From Jacaranda mimosifolia (Eukaryota; Streptophyta; Magnoliopsida; Lamiales; Bignoniaceae), in the NCBI GenBank assembly GCA_018894105.1, contig CM032125.1:1922001-1986000 (forward strand): a DNA stretch of 64,000 nt, in the 5' to 3' direction. Both the position numbers and the translations under genes were made by a program. Below the pieces are notes generated by a model that worked only from the letters and a program-made list of their open reading frames with translations, was not told the DNA's origin and did not search any database. Positions 24,621 to 38,329 of the stretch are shown piece after piece; position 1 is the first letter of the stretch; every line of letters starts with the position of its first letter.

Positions 24621-25062
24621 GGTTTATAAATAAAATTAATTAATATTTTAAATATATAAGATAAAATTATATTTTTAAGATGAGGTTGGGAGAAATTTGA
24701 ATTTTATATTTTTTTCATTTTTCATTTTTTATTTTTTCATTTTTCTTCTTTTTTATTTTTTACTAATAAATATGTAATTATGACATTGACCTTCAATTTT
24801 TCCTCTAAAAGTCAAATGTGTGATGTGTGCGATGACATGGCATGTGACTTGGTGTGGACGTGGCATCAAGTACAAGTGTCAATTTTTGCCTAAAATTCCA
24901 GCCTTATTAAGCCAATTTGGGGTCCACCTAAGCAAAATTTAGCCTAAGAACTAAAACTACAAAAATTTTGTGAGCTCATAGACTAAAATAAAATCTCGAA
25001 ATCAAAAAAGACCAAAAAGACATATAAACCAAAGTTAGGGGACTAAAATTACATTTTTCCTA

Positions 25063-25510
25063 GCCAATGTGGAAAGGCAAGGGGAGCACAAGAATACATT
25101 TAGGCTGTTTTTTTAACACCATTAAGGGGCATTTTGCAGGAATAATTTGCAGTTTCCTGTTTCATCATAAAATTGTTTCAGGGCTATAATTACTCCTTTT
25201 TTGTTGGAATATTGTAGAATGTATATGTGTTTAATATGCAACTCTCAACCCCTTGCTATGTCAGAAAGATCTAGTGACTGGAGCTGATCAACCTATTTTC
25301 TTTATCCATAGATAAAGTAGAGCAACGAAAGCTAGTGAGACTCAAGATGAAAAATTCAACTAGAAACTTATCCATGAGAGGAATATAACCAGAAATTTTG
25401 GCTTATTTTGGCTTGATCTGTGTGTGCCAGTAGTGTTCCCTCGAGCTTAGTTCAAAAGTAAATGGAAATTTTGTATGATCAATTTGTAGGTCATTCATCA
25501 TTAAAAAGGT
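25063..25510. repeat. Third partial copy of the beta-glucosidase intron region
   Basis: This is collinear with 11210-11699 and partly with 38335-38580. Shared blocks are AATGTGGAAAGGCAAG, ATTAAGGGGCATTTTGCAG, TTTGCAGTTTCC, AATTACTCC and ATATGTGTTTAATATGCA. Together with 19560-19618 it forms one copy split by the MULE. No exon is retained. Confidence 0.7.
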
Positions 25511-27737
25511 AACCTAAATTACTTTGAAGGAGACATGATAATGAGGATCGCTGATGGAACGAAATCAAATGCGAATGTCATCAAACAATTCAAAGATTCT
25601 AGTTTCACAATGTGAAGAGCTTGAAAACTCCCTGCTTTTTCTTTTCCATCAAGGAGTTTTGTGTGCGCTGCGTCTTTTTGGTTGGAGCGCTTTGCTTGAT
25701 CCGATCCTTGTGCCAAGGGCTGATGATGCATTGAGAAGGCCTTCGCACTAAGGCCAGGAGTTTGAATTATTACTTGGAAACTTTTATTTATTGTTTGAGA
25801 CAATTTTTTAAGGGTTGTAATAGTTAGAATTGAGGTTTAAATGTAGGTGTTTGATTTTTAAGTTAAAGAATTCAAATTGCTTCCTCTGCGATACATTTGA
25901 AATTTCATAATGTATAATAGCACCTGAATTTAATATGTTCTTAATTACTTCTATGGCTTAATTTTTCTGAGTACTTTGGACCTTAGGAGTATTGCCATGC
26001 TATGTCCCAAAAATTGGGACATACATGTAATGTAATTTAACTATCAATTATTATTTTTACAAATAATGTTTATATTTTTCTTAATTTAAACAAAAGTAAA
26101 TGTTTTAAATAATAATAGTAGCCATATCCCTCCATAAGGAAGTTGTTAGGTCAAGCATGTGGGAAAAATGATAAGAGAAATAATAAATTTTCTTATTCAT
26201 TGTGATCAACAACAAAAAGTATGCAAAATAGTCATACATTATGATCAACGCCCAAACACAAACAAAAAAAAAAAAAAAAAAAGTTGACATTTCAAAAGAA
26301 TAGGAAGAAATAGACCCTTTTATGCAAAGATCGAACTAAAAAACTATATTAGATAGTGTTAAAATTCCACCTTTCCTTTCTTTGAAACCTTAATTTGCAC
26401 AGGTAGAAAGACCAGCTTTTTCAGTGCGATTGCCGAAAAACATCCTCTCCCAAAATAATTTTCCTATTCTTAAAACTCCTCCTAGGTAAAATCTGTAGCT
26501 GTCCCAGATTAGTCTTCTCATTTAATATATTTTAATCATTCTTGGGTGGGTAAGTGATCATAGCCCTTCCATACTTTGCTCACATAAATATAATGGTGGT
26601 TGTAGCGGAAAAACAGGAAAAGCAAAGCTATGAGGATATATATGTTGGTGCTCAAACTAAGGGGTAAGAGTTGGCTCAAAAAATAAATAGAGTTTGAAGT
26701 TGAAAGGTGAAACTACAGTTTTTCATTAATTTTATTTTATTCTTACGTTTGTCCATTGTGAATGTGAAGTACATATACCAGCAATATTGGCATATTCAAT
26801 GCATGTGCTAAATTTTTTTCAATATAAAGTAAATAAAATAAATATTTATTTTTAATATAAGTTTAATTTTTCAATTAATGTTTGATATTAGTTTAAATTT
26901 TTATTTAAATTATAATAGAACATTTTGATAAGATGATAATGATGGGTGTAGAATATGTGGTTGTAAATAGTAACCTTTCACTAACTACCTTCTCAAACTT
27001 TGAAAATAATGGAAACAGAAAATGAGAATGAAAATGAAACCAAATGGGTATCTACACATGCATGCACACTAGGAATTCATTAAGATAGCCATGGTAGCTG
27101 CTGAGGTGGTATATGTCTATATATAAATATATAAATATTTTTATAAACATATAATTATTACATAATTTTGACTCTTGACTTCTCAAACTATCCAACAGTT
27201 GGTATAACTTAATTTTATTTGGAACATTTCACTAGTCACTTTCATTTAAACAGCACGTTGTTACATTGGAGGAGGTATTTATAATTATTATGAAACTTTT
27301 TTGAGTTTTTTTTGGTAATTGGGTGGAACCTGATAATGGGTGTATATATATATATATATATATATAAAATAACCCTTTACAAGTGATTAATGCCATCAAT
27401 CTAAAAACTCGGAAAAACAAAAAGGAAATAAGAAAAGAAAAGCAAAACGCGTATTCCCTTAACAATTTACTCTGAGACTGTGTTTGAATGAGAAGACTTT
27501 TTAAGTCTTCTCTTCCACTTTAATGTATTATTGATCTCTCAGTTTTCTGTCTTCCATGTTAACATATTAAGCAATCCCTTCTCTCTAAATTTATCTCTCT
27601 TGTTTCTCTGTCTCACTAAGTTATATAGATCTTGTTATTCTTCCTTCATCTTGATTTTTCCTTCCTTCACTTTATTCATTTTGTTACAAATCAGTTTTCT
27701 CTCTGAATTTGTTTCTCTTCATTGATTTTGATCTGTT
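25511..27737. other. Intergenic region upstream of the NLR gene
   Basis: It contains the duplicated block at 26500-26770 (see 18250-18620), poly-A and TA runs (26263-26282, 27343-27366), and a short hairpin AGAAGACTTTTTAAGTCTTCT near 27490. The last 200 bp are pyrimidine-rich, as in a plant 5' UTR. Very similar sequence precedes the NLR remnant at 60984, so it probably belongs to the ancestral NLR promoter/leader. No other gene is supported. Confidence 0.45.
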
Positions 27738-30347
27738 ATGGCTTATGCTGCTCTTGTTTCACTTGAACAAACCATAGATAGATTACTACATCATCATACT
27801 GATCAATGTCCCGTTTCTCCTCATGACAAACAACAACTTTTGTTTATCCATGATTTCATTACCTTCTTGCGAGCTTTTCTTGAAGAGTTTCCAGAGAAAG
27901 CCAACAATTTGGAAGGTCGAATTAGAGATCTGGCAAATGAAGCAGAAGATATTATTGAATTTGGTATGTCCGATCAAATTGAGCTATATCATAATACCTT
28001 GAAGTCTACTGCAGGACCTGAAAGTCATGTTATGCTTCACTGTGATTTTAACGAGTTGAACAAAGTTATAAAGGAAATTGACTCAATCAGGGGAGAGGTA
28101 TTAATGGAGATCAAGATTAATAGCAGCAGAAGCACCGAAGATGTGCAACTCAGTACTGCATATTCTTCTGTTGGTACTTCATCATCAAGGCTAATTGCAC
28201 CTACCAACAAAGATCCCATGGTTGGTTTTGACGATGACTTGGTAGCAATAAAGGCTCGGCTTTGTGGAGAATCACAGAGTCTTGAAGTTATACCAATCTT
28301 TGGTATGGGAGGCATTGGCAAGACTACTCTTGCTAGAAATGCCTATGACGATCCATTAACTGTGGAACACTTTGATGTTCATGCTTGGGTCACAATATCA
28401 CAAGATTATAGTGCCCAAGAAATTTTTTCAAGCCTCCTAGTTTCCTTGAAAGCAGAAAGATCTCAAGGAAGCATTGAATCAATGGTACAGAATGTGTACC
28501 AACACCTAAAGGGTAGGAGGTATCTCATTATAATGGATGATATGTGGAGTACAAAGGCATGGGATGATGTAAAGATGATATTTCCTGATGACTTTAATGG
28601 AAGCCGGATCATGTTGACCACTAGGCTATCTGATGTGGCTGCTTATCCCGATTCTTCTGGCCCACTCCATGAGATGTGTTTCATGAATGAGGATCAAAGT
28701 TGGCATTTGCTTCAGCAGAAGGTGTTTGTAGGAGAAAATTGTCCTCCCGAATTGGAAACCATTGGCAAGGAGATTGCAAGAAGCTGTAAAGGACTACCCC
28801 TTGCAATTGTTCTCATTGCAGGACTTCTGTCTACTGTCGGTAAGACTGAAGCTTCATGGAGAAATATTGCAGAAAATATAAATTTGGCTATCAGTAGTAC
28901 AAATGATGAGCAGTTCGAAAAGATACTATCTTTGAGTTACATCCAATTGCCTCATCATTTGAGACCATATTTCCTATATATGGGAAGCTTTCCAGAAGAT
29001 CATGAGATTTGTGCCTCAAAACTCATCAAATTATGGGTAGCTGAAGGTTTCTCAAAGAAAAGTAGATCGAAAAGCTTTGAAGAGGTGGCAGAAGAGTATT
29101 TAGAAGATCTAGTGAAGAGAAGTCTTATTTTGGTCACTAGGAGAAAGTCTAATGACAAAATCAAAAGTTGCAGCATCCATGATCTGGTACGGGACTTATG
29201 CATAAGAAAAGCGAAGGAAGAAAAGTTTCTTTTAAATGTGCGGCATGCTGGGAAGGTTCTTCCAGAAAGCATAAAAAACCAGCGTCGCATAACTATTGCT
29301 CATCCTGATATAGTTTGCCTTAAAAACATTTATGGGTCCTCCATCCGGACTATTATATGTTTCCACCATGATGGAAGTTCACTGAGCTTGTTAGGAAATT
29401 CTAGATTGTTGAGGGTATTGGATATGGTACCTAAAGAGGAATTCGCATCGAGAAAGGGCATATATAATGAGCTTCCTGCTGAATTATTTGACCTATTTCA
29501 TTTAAGGTACCTTGCTTTCACTTTCACCTCTAGCAAACAATTTGTTCTTCCTGCATCCATATTAAACCTTCAGAATCTTCAAACCTTAGACATTAATGCA
29601 TCTAGATTTGATTTGCCAATGGAAATTTGGAGGATGCGACAATTAAGGCATCTAAAATTTGATGGCTCCTTACCCAATGTTCCAGAAGGAGCTGCAACTT
29701 TTCCTCTAGAAAACCTGCAAACACTTTGGGGAGTAAAAGATTTCAAATGCACTGAAGAGATCCTGAAAATGATTCCAAACTTAAAGGCATTGACAATCTA
29801 TTATCCTTATGGACCAGACGAATATGTTGAAGACTAAAATCTGCATCGTCTTGAAAAGCTAACATTGCGTGCACATTCGTATTTTTCTTTAGTGGGAAAG
29901 CTTAATCCTATTTTTCCTAAGACGCTAAAAAAGTTAACCTTGAAGGGTCAGATAATTCCTTGGAAGGATATGGGGATTGTTGGTTCATTGCCTAATCTTC
30001 AAGTGCTTACATTAGACAATTATCAATTTCATGAGGACAAATGGGAAACACGTGAAGGAGAATTTTCTCAGCTGACATTTCTGCGAATTGCATATTCAAA
30101 TCTCCAGGAATGGATAACAGAAAGTAGTCATTTCCCACGCCTCAAGCGCCTTGAGCTTTGTTGGTGTTTGGATCTAAGTGAGATTCCAGATGGTATTGGA
30201 GAAATTCCAACACTTGAACTTATTCTGATTAGCTTGAATGAATCTCTTGTGGAGTCGGCCAAAAAGTTACAAGAAAAACAAGCAGAATATAGCGGAAATA
30301 CTACCTTTGAAGTTTGTCAAGGGCATCCTTTTTCAAAGTGGAAATGA
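27738..30347 (+). pseudogene. R1-like CC-NB-LRR resistance protein, interrupted by one in-frame stop
   Basis: A single long exon starts at ATG 27738 (MAYAALVSLEQTIDRLLHHH, the usual N-terminus of asterid R1/late-blight-type NLRs). Visible motifs: EDVID-like AEDIIE near residue 69, P-loop GMGGIGKTT 189-197, RNBS-A FDVHAWVTISQDY 212-224, kinase-2 YLIIMDDMW 262-270, RNBS-B GSRIMLTTR 288-296, GLPL motif CKGLPLAI 350-357, RNBS-D around YFLYMGSFPED 411-421, and IHD at 480-482 in the MHD position. LRRs start near residue 520. The frame stops at TAA 29835-29837, then continues uninterrupted in the same phase to TGA 30345-30347, adding about 169 LRR residues. Total length (about 868) matches the family, so a single nonsense change in an otherwise intact gene is the simplest reading. 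Alternatives are a sequencing error or a genuinely truncated 699-residue receptor. Expected role: intracellular pathogen sensing. Confidence 0.93.
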
Positions 30348-30599
30348 TTGGTTCTGGTTTTCAGGTTAGCACCACTCACTATATGTCTCTAAATAGGATA
30401 AGTACACCATATATTAATTATATGCGCTTCAGTGGTAGTGGCTAAAGTGTTATATATATCTAATTGTTGTCGTTGTCTATGCATGATATATCTCTATCTA
30501 TATGTATGTCTATTTATACTATCTATAAAAGTATAATGTGTACAGTAGGTTCTTCCTTTTTATGTGAGGATTATAATATCTATCTCTGATAAAACTATC

Positions 30600-31059
30600 A
30601 CATTTAATACACATGGTTAATGGTTATTGCAATCAAATTAATTTATTTTTGCAATTAGATTCATAGAAAATAATAAATGTAATTGCTTAAATCAAATCTT
30701 TCAACATAAATAATGTAAATACATAAAATATTATACATTGTATTTAGACTCATAGAAAATAATAACTTTAATTAACTAAATTAAGTTTTTCATCTTAAAT
30801 AATGTATATACACCAAATGTATATTTTGTATTTATTACATTTGTTACAATATTATATTTTAATTAGAATTATACAAAATAATGATTACATTAAAATTAAC
30901 TAAATAAATTTTCTACTTAGCAAATTAATTACATATATTGAAATTGACATGTTTAATACACATAGTTTAATGGTAATTGCAACCAAATTAAACTTAATTT
31001 CAATTACACTCGTAGAAAATAATAACTATAATCAATGAAGCCAAGTCTTTCAACTTAAC

Positions 31060-31090
<31 letters not shown>

Positions 31091-31420
31091 GTATTTACTA
31101 AATATATTCCAAATTAAGTGTATTTTTTGTTAGACATATACAGAATAATAATTATATTAAAATAAATCAAAACAAAGTTTTTCCTACTTAGCATATATAA
31201 TTATATATATTGAAATTGATCCTTCTGCCAAAAATTTTAATTGGATTGATGAAAAATAACAATTAAATTAAAATTGAGCAATTAAATTATATCACCATCT
31301 AATGAGACTATTACCATCACATTCAATACATATGGTTGTATGGTAGACTCATAGAAAATAATAACTGGACTGAAATTAATTAAGAAAATTTCATTTGATG
31401 AGGAAAAAATGATACTTCAT
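30600..31420 (+). repeat. Degenerate AT-rich tandem array downstream of the NLR
   Basis: A unit containing ACTCATAGAAAATAATAAC, TTAATTAACTAAAT and TTTTTCAACTTAA recurs at roughly 105-bp steps. A higher-order repeat restarts at TTTAATACACATRGTT (30604, 30953 and, weaker, 31323). No gene is seen. Confidence 0.55.
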
Positions 31421-32534
31421 TAATACGTTTGTGTAGATATTCTTTTTGTGTTCTCCCTCAAAAATAAGAGAAGAAATAATTTTATATATCAAAATATGTG
31501 TTCAATTCAAATGTAATAGTAAATTTAATATGACAATGAACAAGAAAAGATTAAGTCTTACAATCACACATTTAATTGATGAGGAAGAAGAATGATATTT
31601 CATAAATACATTCCTACAAATATGAATTTTTCCTCAAAAATAAAAAGAAAAAAACATTTAGTATATATCAAAATAGATCTCAAACTCATATGTAATATTA
31701 TGTTTAATACAATAATGAAAAAGTACAAACTAAATTTATTTAATATTTTTATCTTTTCATTTACTTGTGTATTTATATATTTTTTTGAAATATATTTTGA
31801 TTAGTTGTTACATATAATAATGTGCATATTTTATTTTTTGGAAACCTAATTAATAGCACAAGGTATGTAGTGTCCTATATTTTTTTTGTTTATAAACCTT
31901 AACTAATTAAGATTAAGAAATTATTTAAGAAATAATTAAATTTTATATGTTATAATTCATTTCTTTTTTAAAAACTAAATAAAAAAAGAAAAAAATAACA
32001 AACTAGCAACTAAGTAGATAAGGATAAAATTTTCAGCACTTCTAATACTTGTAGATTACCTAATTTATTAGGTCTCTTTCTCCATATCACATTCAAAAAA
32101 CTTTTCCTCTCTACAATGTACATTTAAACACTTCATATTTTCAACTAAATAAATTTTCTTATAAAATTCTCAATCCAATCTTCTCCCTTGAAGAAATCTC
32201 AAACAGTCATTAACTCTTGTTCTCCCTTCTTCGTAGGTATGATCCCATATTTAAATTATAATATAAAAATAAGCTTTGGTTAAACTATATGCTAATATTT
32301 GTATTTTTTATGCATTTGATAATTGCGAAGTAAATAGTTAATGCTATTAGGTTTTTATTTTTAGATTCTACGGTTAAAAGTTTTATATCAGTTTGTAGGC
32401 TAAACTATGATAATTTTATCTCAAAATTTTTTTGTACAATTTTCAATTTGTTTAGAACACAGATTTAAAATTTTGCATTTAAATAATTTTTCTTGAATTT
32501 TATAAAAATCCTGAAAATTTCCTGCCAGATTAAG

Positions 32535-32546
32535 TGGTATCAGAGC
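32535..32546 (+). promoter_or_regulatory. Initiator Met-tRNA primer-binding-site-like sequence
   Basis: TGGTATCAGAGC is a perfect match to the plant LTR-retrotransposon primer-binding site. Its position inside a block that otherwise looks like one long LTR is unexplained. Confidence 0.5.
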
Positions 32547-32649
32547 TTGAATCATGATTTTTGACTAAGATGTAGGATTGAAATTTTTGGGTGAACTTAG
32601 AGAACAATATCTTAAGTTGAGAATTAGAAGTTTTGGGATATACTTTGGT

Positions 32650-33490
32650 ATAAAACACAATCATTTGATTTTGGGAAAGGAATGCTACATAAAATAATGC
32701 TTTCCTAGGATCCTAATTTTACACAATCAGATGTTCCAATGGATTTTTCTCAGATTAACTTATCGAATTTGGAAAGGTTCCAAACTATCTTTTAGGTGTT
32801 TATAACCACTTGAATCACCTCAATATGATTTATATGGAGTAAGTTATGACCAAAATACTAAGATGTGTCCAGTTAGAAAATTAAGGGCTTTGGTTTCCCA
32901 AAAATAGATATTGGTGATGCCTTTACTACTTCTTTGCCACATAATTAAGTAAAATAATCACCATATGAATTCTATGTCTATTTCTTAGGTTTCTATTTCC
33001 GCCTGAATCACTTCAATCTAATATACACGAGGAAAGTTATGATCAAAACACTAAGATATATCAAGTCTGAAAATACAAGATTTTGATTTTTCGGAAATAA
33101 ATAGTTTTGACTCTTTTACTACTTGATCTCGATAGAATTAATATGATCAACATAAGATTTTTAACTCTATCAGTTACATATTTATAGCCATTTGAATTAC
33201 TTCAATTCGATATATCGGGAGAAAGTTATGAGTAAAATACAAAGGTGTGACATGACAGAAGATACTAGGCTTCGATTTTTCTAGAACAGAATATTGTAAT
33301 GCCTTTTACAACTAGATTTCAATTTAATTTGGTGAGATGGTCAATATATGAATTGTAGATCTATCTCTTAGGTTTTTACAGGATTTTGAATCACCTTCAT
33401 CCAAGAATTGCAGTAAAAGTTATAGATTAAATACAACCAAGAGTCACATCAAAAAATTTTCTAAAAATTGGAAATTTGTTTTTGCACCAC
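32650..33490 (+). repeat. Four diverged ~190-bp modules
   Basis: Each module contains TTGAATCACYTCAAT, a GGAGAAAGTTATGA box and an AAAATACTAAGRTGT-like box. The GTTATGA positions are 32843, 33036, 33225 and about 33418, a spacing of 193, 189 and about 193 bp. Comparable modules are common in plant gypsy LTRs and leader regions. Confidence 0.7.
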
Positions 33491-34716
33491 TGCTACCTCT
33501 TGAACTCAATTTTTGTCTCTCATATTAGCCAAATTAGACTGCATCATCAACATAAAAGTTTTAGTACTCTTTCTTAGCTTTGTAATGTCGCAAGCATCAA
33601 GCCAATTGGATAAGTACTATGAGTGCCTAAACTTATATGTATTGTATAGCACTTTTTTAAAACCCAAGAGGATATATGCTATGTAATCTATTGACAATTC
33701 CTTTTTTATTTTGCACTACACTATATATGTTCTTTTATGGTTTCATTTTTATTTAATAACATTTCTAGACTAATAATTAAATTTGATGATCAACTAATGA
33801 TTGAATTTACTGTTATTATTATTGTTTGTTGGATCCAACTTGGTATGAGTGTGCAAGGGACTTCACTGGGCAGAAACAAGCTCGCCGGTTGAACCCTAAG
33901 CCCCTATGGCCTAATCTTCCCAGTGCACAATAGAAGCCATTTATGGTTGAGATAGGTCATAGGATTTCCTGAGGACCCAGGCTTAGGCACTATTTGGTAA
34001 GGTCGCACCTTGCCCAAAGTGATAAGGGAGTATTATGGGGGGAGTCACAAGGTTGATTGATTATAGCAAACACTGGTTCGATCATTGCATTTAATTGTTG
34101 GCCTATTAAAAATGTTTACCATTATATTCAATTTAGTTATTGTATAATGTTTAACTGTTTTTCACTGTCTTCTCAAATGTTTATCTCTTTTTCATTGTTA
34201 TTCAAGTATTTATAGCTGGTTCTCACTATTTTTATCAAGTATTTATCACTAAGCATCTTTCAATCATGATATATTATTGAACTCGAATTGAACACACTTA
34301 GCATTCACTAAATCCTTTACTGACACTTTATTGTTCTTTAACTTCTTTCTGGCAGACCTAGAGCGTAACCCAAATGAGGAGGTGGACCCACTTTTGATAA
34401 GAATCAAAACTGAAGTATTTTGGGACTTTTGCAGTAGTTTAGTATCATTATTGTGTTGGTTTATTGGTTTCTTTTCTTTTAATGAAATTCTTGTTGAAGC
34501 CAGAGGATTGATTATTTTGAGTTCAGGTTATAGTATTGTACTTTGAGTCTTTATGTTGCAAGGTTGGCTAGAATTATTTTGAATGCTTACAGTTCTTTTA
34601 TAAGATTATAATTTTGGATAGGTGATACTGTTTGTTTGGGATTGATCTTCACTTCTGAAATCAGGCCACGTGATTTGGTTTTGGGAAGTGACAAGATGCT
34701 TTGATGTTGTATTACA

Positions 34717-36823
34717 CATCGGAAAAAAATACTTAAAACCTTATTTATTTAAGTTAAAAGATGAAAGGTGGGTCAAAAGAAAAATGAATATATAATTGAT
34801 TGCACCGTTAGAAGCCGTAATAAAGAGTCAACTAAAATTTTATTTCTTTAAATAGTCTTTCTAAAGAAATTATTTTTTAATTAAAATAATAATGAGAAAT
34901 TACTAACTTTCAGTAATTATTTTTAAAACATAACAGGATAGAAATATATATATATATATATATATATAATAGTTATTTGCACCAAATAACCTTTTGAAAG
35001 ATCATACTGAATTTTGTATTTGGGAAGTGACAAAGGATGAGGAAGATCTTGCCAAGACCAAGTTTTGCATGACGTAACTAGGCATATGATAAGCACTGTT
35101 GAAGTATAAATTAGTGGCGTATTGTTAAGTTTGGTCGTATTTGAAACATAGATCACTCATTATACAATTGACCTGAATGTGGTCATATTTAACTAAGATT
35201 TGAAATTTTTCAAAGAAGTATGTATTGTTGGATTGAGGTTATGTAATTCAAACTATTAAGCTTAAAAAATATTTATTCAATTTTATAATAACATTGATAT
35301 GACATAATGAAATATTTTCTATCAATATATAAAATAGAATATCAATAAATATACATCACTGGATAAAATAACCCGTTAGCCCATATGTTCCATCCATATA
35401 CACTATAGAATATATGCCCCACAAGTGTACACTGAGGTCATAAAAATAGAATAACATATTATTATGAATATCATGACTTACTATAATGTTCACTTGTTTT
35501 CCCAAAAGATGCTATAAGGTGACACCTAAACATTCAGAAAGAAGGTAACAAAACATTCAATGATGTGGTGAATCTATTCAGATGACTCTAACAAGTAGCG
35601 AAATCATTGTTGGAAAATAATAAATTGGTTTATATCTTATTCTATAGTTTATTTCATTATCTATTACTATTATACTGGGGAGAAATACTTGTTTTCTTTT
35701 TACTACTAACATTCAAAGTTGTTATGCAAAACATAATCCATCAAGTACTTATAATTTTAATTTTTATAAGCAAATGTGAATATATTTGCCTACTCCTTAT
35801 TATCAAAATTTTAAACATTTTCTATACAAAAAATTTCAAATTTGTAAATTATGATTTATTTGTACAAGATTAAGCTTCCACTATCGATTCTATAGCAATT
35901 TCTTTGGAAAAAATTCTATTGTTGGTTCTTCAGCTTAATGATGTAAAATTAGAAACTACAAGACTAATTACTATCACCATAACTTATCAAATTTGAGATT
36001 TAAATTACAATAAAAGAATGATGGAAATCACTCTAAAAGGAGAGGCAAATGGTAGTTAAGTTGAAAAAAGAATTATTCTTCAACGTCGTATAAGACAAAC
36101 AATGTGGCAATTGAAAATTTGGAATGAAGGAATATAAAAAACATAATAAGTCACTTGCACAATGCTACTCGCATAGAGGGAGAATATATTGCCTTATATG
36201 TATTGTTCTTAAATCATATTAGAGGCCCGCATATTTTACTATTTCAAATGATAATTTACTTTTTATTTTTTATTTGTCTATTTGATAAGCATTTGAATCA
36301 AATATAAATAGATAATAACTTATAGAATAACCAAACATAAAAAAAAAATAATAATATATCCCGTGTGCACCTTCCTAGTATCTATATATATGTTGATCAG
36401 ACAAAAGTATATATTCTTAAGACAACTTGTTTGTTGAACACGCAGACAACCTTAAAATTGGCTGATCATATATAGGAATGATAGCATATCTTTGCTACGT
36501 ACATAAATCCTGCCACTTAACAATCAATTGCTTATTACTTGCTTTTCTTGTCAAGTCACGATCACTTTATAAGAAGAAACAGTACTTGAAATTGTGACCT
36601 CAAAAAGCACCAATTATGTAAAGCCATTTAGATCAAGAATTGAGGAGATTCATTTGGATTCCATTTTTCTGTTGTAAGCAAACAAAAGAAAGCAAAGATA
36701 TTCTGCTCAAGGAGAAAATGCTTTGTTTGATCTTTACAAATTTATAGAACCCGTCATCTTATCTGTTCAAGATAAGATAATAGGCTAAAATTAGAAATCT
36801 ACACAAACAGTATTTGATGATAT
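34717..36823. other. AT-rich spacer, no gene recognised
   Basis: It contains a (TA)n run near 34946-34968 and several open frames of AT-rich composition without conserved motifs. The stretch at 36420-36600 resembles 62910-62960 and 61800-61900 (AACTTGTTTGTT, CAGACAACC, AATTGG..GATCATA), so it probably belongs to a dispersed repeat or an old duplication. Confidence 0.45.
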
Positions 36824-36826
36824 TTA

Positions 36827-37192
<366 letters not shown>

Positions 37193-38329
37193 TTAATGTA
37201 AAACCACATGCACATACATACGCATTTTAAAGCAAAAGATTGTGTTGGACACATAGCAGAAGTAATTTATGTACGAGATTTTATTTATCAAGATTCCACC
37301 AATCACACCAAGTAAAAACACAGATTTAAATAGCTCGAGATTCACCAGTGTCCATGAGAATTTCTTCCACTACGAAAACAATACTATGATACAGAATAAT
37401 CCTTGAACATGATATATTGAAACCCAAAACAAAGAATAATCCTTTGCACAACCTCTCAAAGTTGCCAATGAACACTTTCAACTCTTTCTATTGGCCACTC
37501 ATAACTTAGAACAAGTGTCTCATGAGTATCACAAGTTTCACGCGTGAATTCCAAGTAATCATAATTTATTCTTATGTATAAGAGTATATTAATTTATTAC
37601 TACTCCTGGGAATAGGAAATCTAATACCCATAAAAGAAAAGGAAAAAAAAATCAATCCTAGTGGTACAATATAAAAGTAGATAAAATCAAATTCAATAAC
37701 CGAGTAAACTTCCAACATAGTCCACGTTTTATTCTAGGCGAGTAATTGACCAGTAGACACCTAATGATTTTGAATTTTACAAATACGACAATAAGTGCCT
37801 TACATGTTCCTGCAAAAAAGACATGCTAAGAGGTAAAAACAATCACACAAGTTTCTATCACGGCAAACTTCCTACATTTTAAGCAGAAAAGGGTGGCAGG
37901 ATTAAAAATGATAATGATTGTCAGTCTGCCGGGATCAATAACAGAGAGTATCCAGAGGCAGGCGATCAAACGAAGAAACAGAAAAGCTATATGCATACTC
38001 TTCGCAACTATTACCAAACAAAAGTTCAAAGGAAAGGATAATATTTTTATACAATCGCACACACATTAGTAAGAAGTGTAACACATAGAGCCAGGAGAAA
38101 TGCTATAACGGACTTGATTGCTTGATGAACTGCAGCAAGATAACCTTTGTAATACGAAACTTGTAATTTATCATCTAGCATCTCATGTAATGAAGATGTG
38201 TCATCATCTTCATCATCCATACCTGCGGATAACAAGTATAATGATTCAGAGGGTGAACCTACAATTGAATATTTATTACACCTTGAAGCGTAGCTAGCAA
38301 ACATTAACTGCTGTTAGAAAACAGGCCAA

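Larger units (their letters stand above)
19619..25062. mobile_element. Mutator-like (MULE) element carrying gene and LTR fragments
   Basis: The left end GGGAAAAGGTAATTTTAGTCC and the inverted right end GGAAAAATGTAATTTTAGTCC form terminal inverted repeats. The flanks are GCCAATGTAG (19609-19618) and GCCAATGTGG (25063-25072), a 10-bp target-site duplication with one mismatch, as expected for Mutator-like elements. The paralogous region at 11200 (GTTAGGCCAATGTAGAAAGG) is the empty site. No transposase is recognisable. The interior holds an LTR fragment, a fold-back MITE, three exons of an unknown gene, and low-complexity DNA. Confidence 0.7.
31867..34716 (+). mobile_element. LTR-like retrotransposon block
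   Basis: Putative ends are TGTAGTGTCC (31867) and TGTATTACA (34716). The 3' part (about 34130-34700) is homologous, inverted, to the window end (63480-64000), sharing GAGGAGGTGGA.CC, GATRAGAATCAAA and ATTTTGGGACTT. A TGGTATCAGAGC sequence at 32535 matches a primer-binding site, so an alternative reading is a short LTR up to about 32527 followed by internal DNA. No gag or pol sequence is recognisable. The small reading frame near 34331-34546 lies within this repeat and is not a gene. Confidence 0.45.
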
